The position numbers and the translations under genes are program-made. Below are positions 63,488 through 64,000 of a stretch of 64,000 nt of DNA, piece by piece; the first letter of the stretch is position 1, and every line of letters begins with the position of its first letter. The stretch comes from Ruoffia halotolerans (lineage in GTDB: Bacteria; Bacillota; Bacilli; Lactobacillales; Aerococcaceae). A model generated the notes under the pieces. It had not been told where the DNA came from, made no database searches, and saw nothing but the letters and a program-made list of their open reading frames with translations. Location of the stretch: NCBI RefSeq assembly GCF_014049385.1, contig NZ_JACAOA010000008.1, forward strand, positions 1 to 64,000, in the 5' to 3' direction.

Positions 63488-64000
63488 TTAGTCAGTTTCC
63501 ACGCTGATATTTTTTTGAGAGGTCTTTTTATCCCAATAAATAATACCTACTAAACTGATTATACCAATCAAGCTCAATATGCCTCCAAAGACAATCGAAC
63601 GAGGGAAGTAAGTTAATTCAACATTATGTTGACCACTCGTCATAGGTATTGCCATTAAAGTATCACTTAATACACTTACCGGTTCAACACTTGTGCCATC
63701 CACAGTTATGTCCCAAGCTGCATCATAAGGGATTGTGAATAAGACATAAGCGTCATCTTGTTCAATGGTAATATTTCCTTTGATGTGATTGTGACTAGAC
63801 TGGATCACATTAAACTTATTATCTTCTTTAGTATCCATCATCTTTTCATAACGCTCTAAGTCAAATTCGTATAATTCAAGTAAATTCGCTTGCAATTCTT
63901 CTTCCTCAAGCTCTACATCAAAGTATTGATCTTCAAGAACAGTGTCATAACTGGCGTTGTAAACTTGACGTCTTCTAAAAGGCGAATAGAATCGATAATG
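63488..64000 (-). CDS. YfhO-type membrane protein, C-terminal part cut by the window edge
   Basis: The visible 170 residues run from the window edge to the stop at 63488. They contain an extracytoplasmic domain (AYVLFTIPYDAAWDITVDGTSVEPV and GQHNVELTYFPRSIVFGG) and a final membrane helix near residues 135-155, which matches the C-terminus of YfhO, a large multi-pass protein of 800-900 residues with glycosyltransferase-like membrane architecture. In Bacillus and lactic bacteria YfhO is involved in glycosylating lipoteichoic acid. The N-terminal majority lies outside the window. Confidence 0.8.
   Translation of the reverse strand, partial: HYRFYSPFRRRQVYNASYDTVLEDQYFDVELEEEELQANLLELYEFDLERYEKMMDTKEDNKFNVIQSSHNHIKGNITIEQDDAYVLFTIPYDAAWDITVDGTSVEPVSVLSDTLMAIPMTSGQHNVELTYFPRSIVFGGILSLIGIISLVGIIYWDKKTSQKNISVETD

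Overview
The window is a low-GC Firmicutes chromosome segment, most likely from Lactobacillales (Aerococcaceae or Carnobacteriaceae are my guess). The basis is A+T-rich codon use, strong AGGAGG-type ribosome binding sites, T-box controlled aminoacyl-tRNA synthetase operons, a class-B type RNase P RNA between gpsB and ypsC, and the gene strings ybeY-dgkA-era-recO-glyQS, hisS-aspS, DUF3013-prmA-rsmE and rnz-SDR-lapA-recJ-apt. Almost all of it is core genome. There is no prophage, CRISPR array, rRNA or tRNA gene that I can see.

Layout. 1-7.5 kb: edge of a probable ISL3-type insertion sequence, ccpA with a cre-like site, a class A penicillin-binding protein with very long low-complexity tails, trhO and a lipid kinase. 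7.6-14.9 kb: small conserved proteins, RNase H-like protein, ypsC-rnpB-gpsB, then DUF3013-prmA-rsmE-deoC. 15-23.7 kb: rel, dtd, a SH3b amidase, the T-box controlled hisS-aspS operon and nfo. 23.8-28.2 kb: PEP synthase/PPDK regulator, a Fur-family regulator, rpsU-yqeY and a secreted metallophosphoesterase. 28.2-40.4 kb: phoH-pgpH-ybeY-dgkA-era-recO, T-box glyQS, obg and an OatA-like acyltransferase. 40.5-46.9 kb: rnz-SDR-lapA-recJ-apt, then lexA divergent from the DUF896 gene and yneF. 46.9-48.2 kb: the only accessory-looking stretch, a decayed Abi_2 (AbiD/F) gene behind a small structured RNA, next to an attenuator leader. 48.2-64 kb: heterodimeric ABC exporter, plsC, a glutaminyl cyclase-like protein, tgt-yajC, dinB-ZIP transporter, ytoI-nrnA, zwf, a DEAD-box helicase, a DUF1189 protein and the end of a YfhO-type protein.

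The regulatory sequences are the most informative part. Four TTTACA hexamers spaced exactly 11 bp sit 9 bp upstream of a TATAAT box in front of the secreted phosphoesterase: a textbook PhoP box, predicting phosphate-starvation control. The hisS-aspS T-box appears to carry an Asp (GAC) specifier. A perfect LexA box fills the spacer of the dinB promoter, and a near-perfect one lies at the lexA promoter. The ABC exporter has a leader with a 15-codon ORF and an intrinsic terminator. The Abi_2 pseudogene keeps a two-hairpin RNA whose terminator contains the Shine-Dalgarno sequence, reminiscent of the abiF RNA motif. The amidase at 17.8-19.1 kb has a clear membrane anchor encoded upstream of its first ATG, but no ordinary start codon for it.
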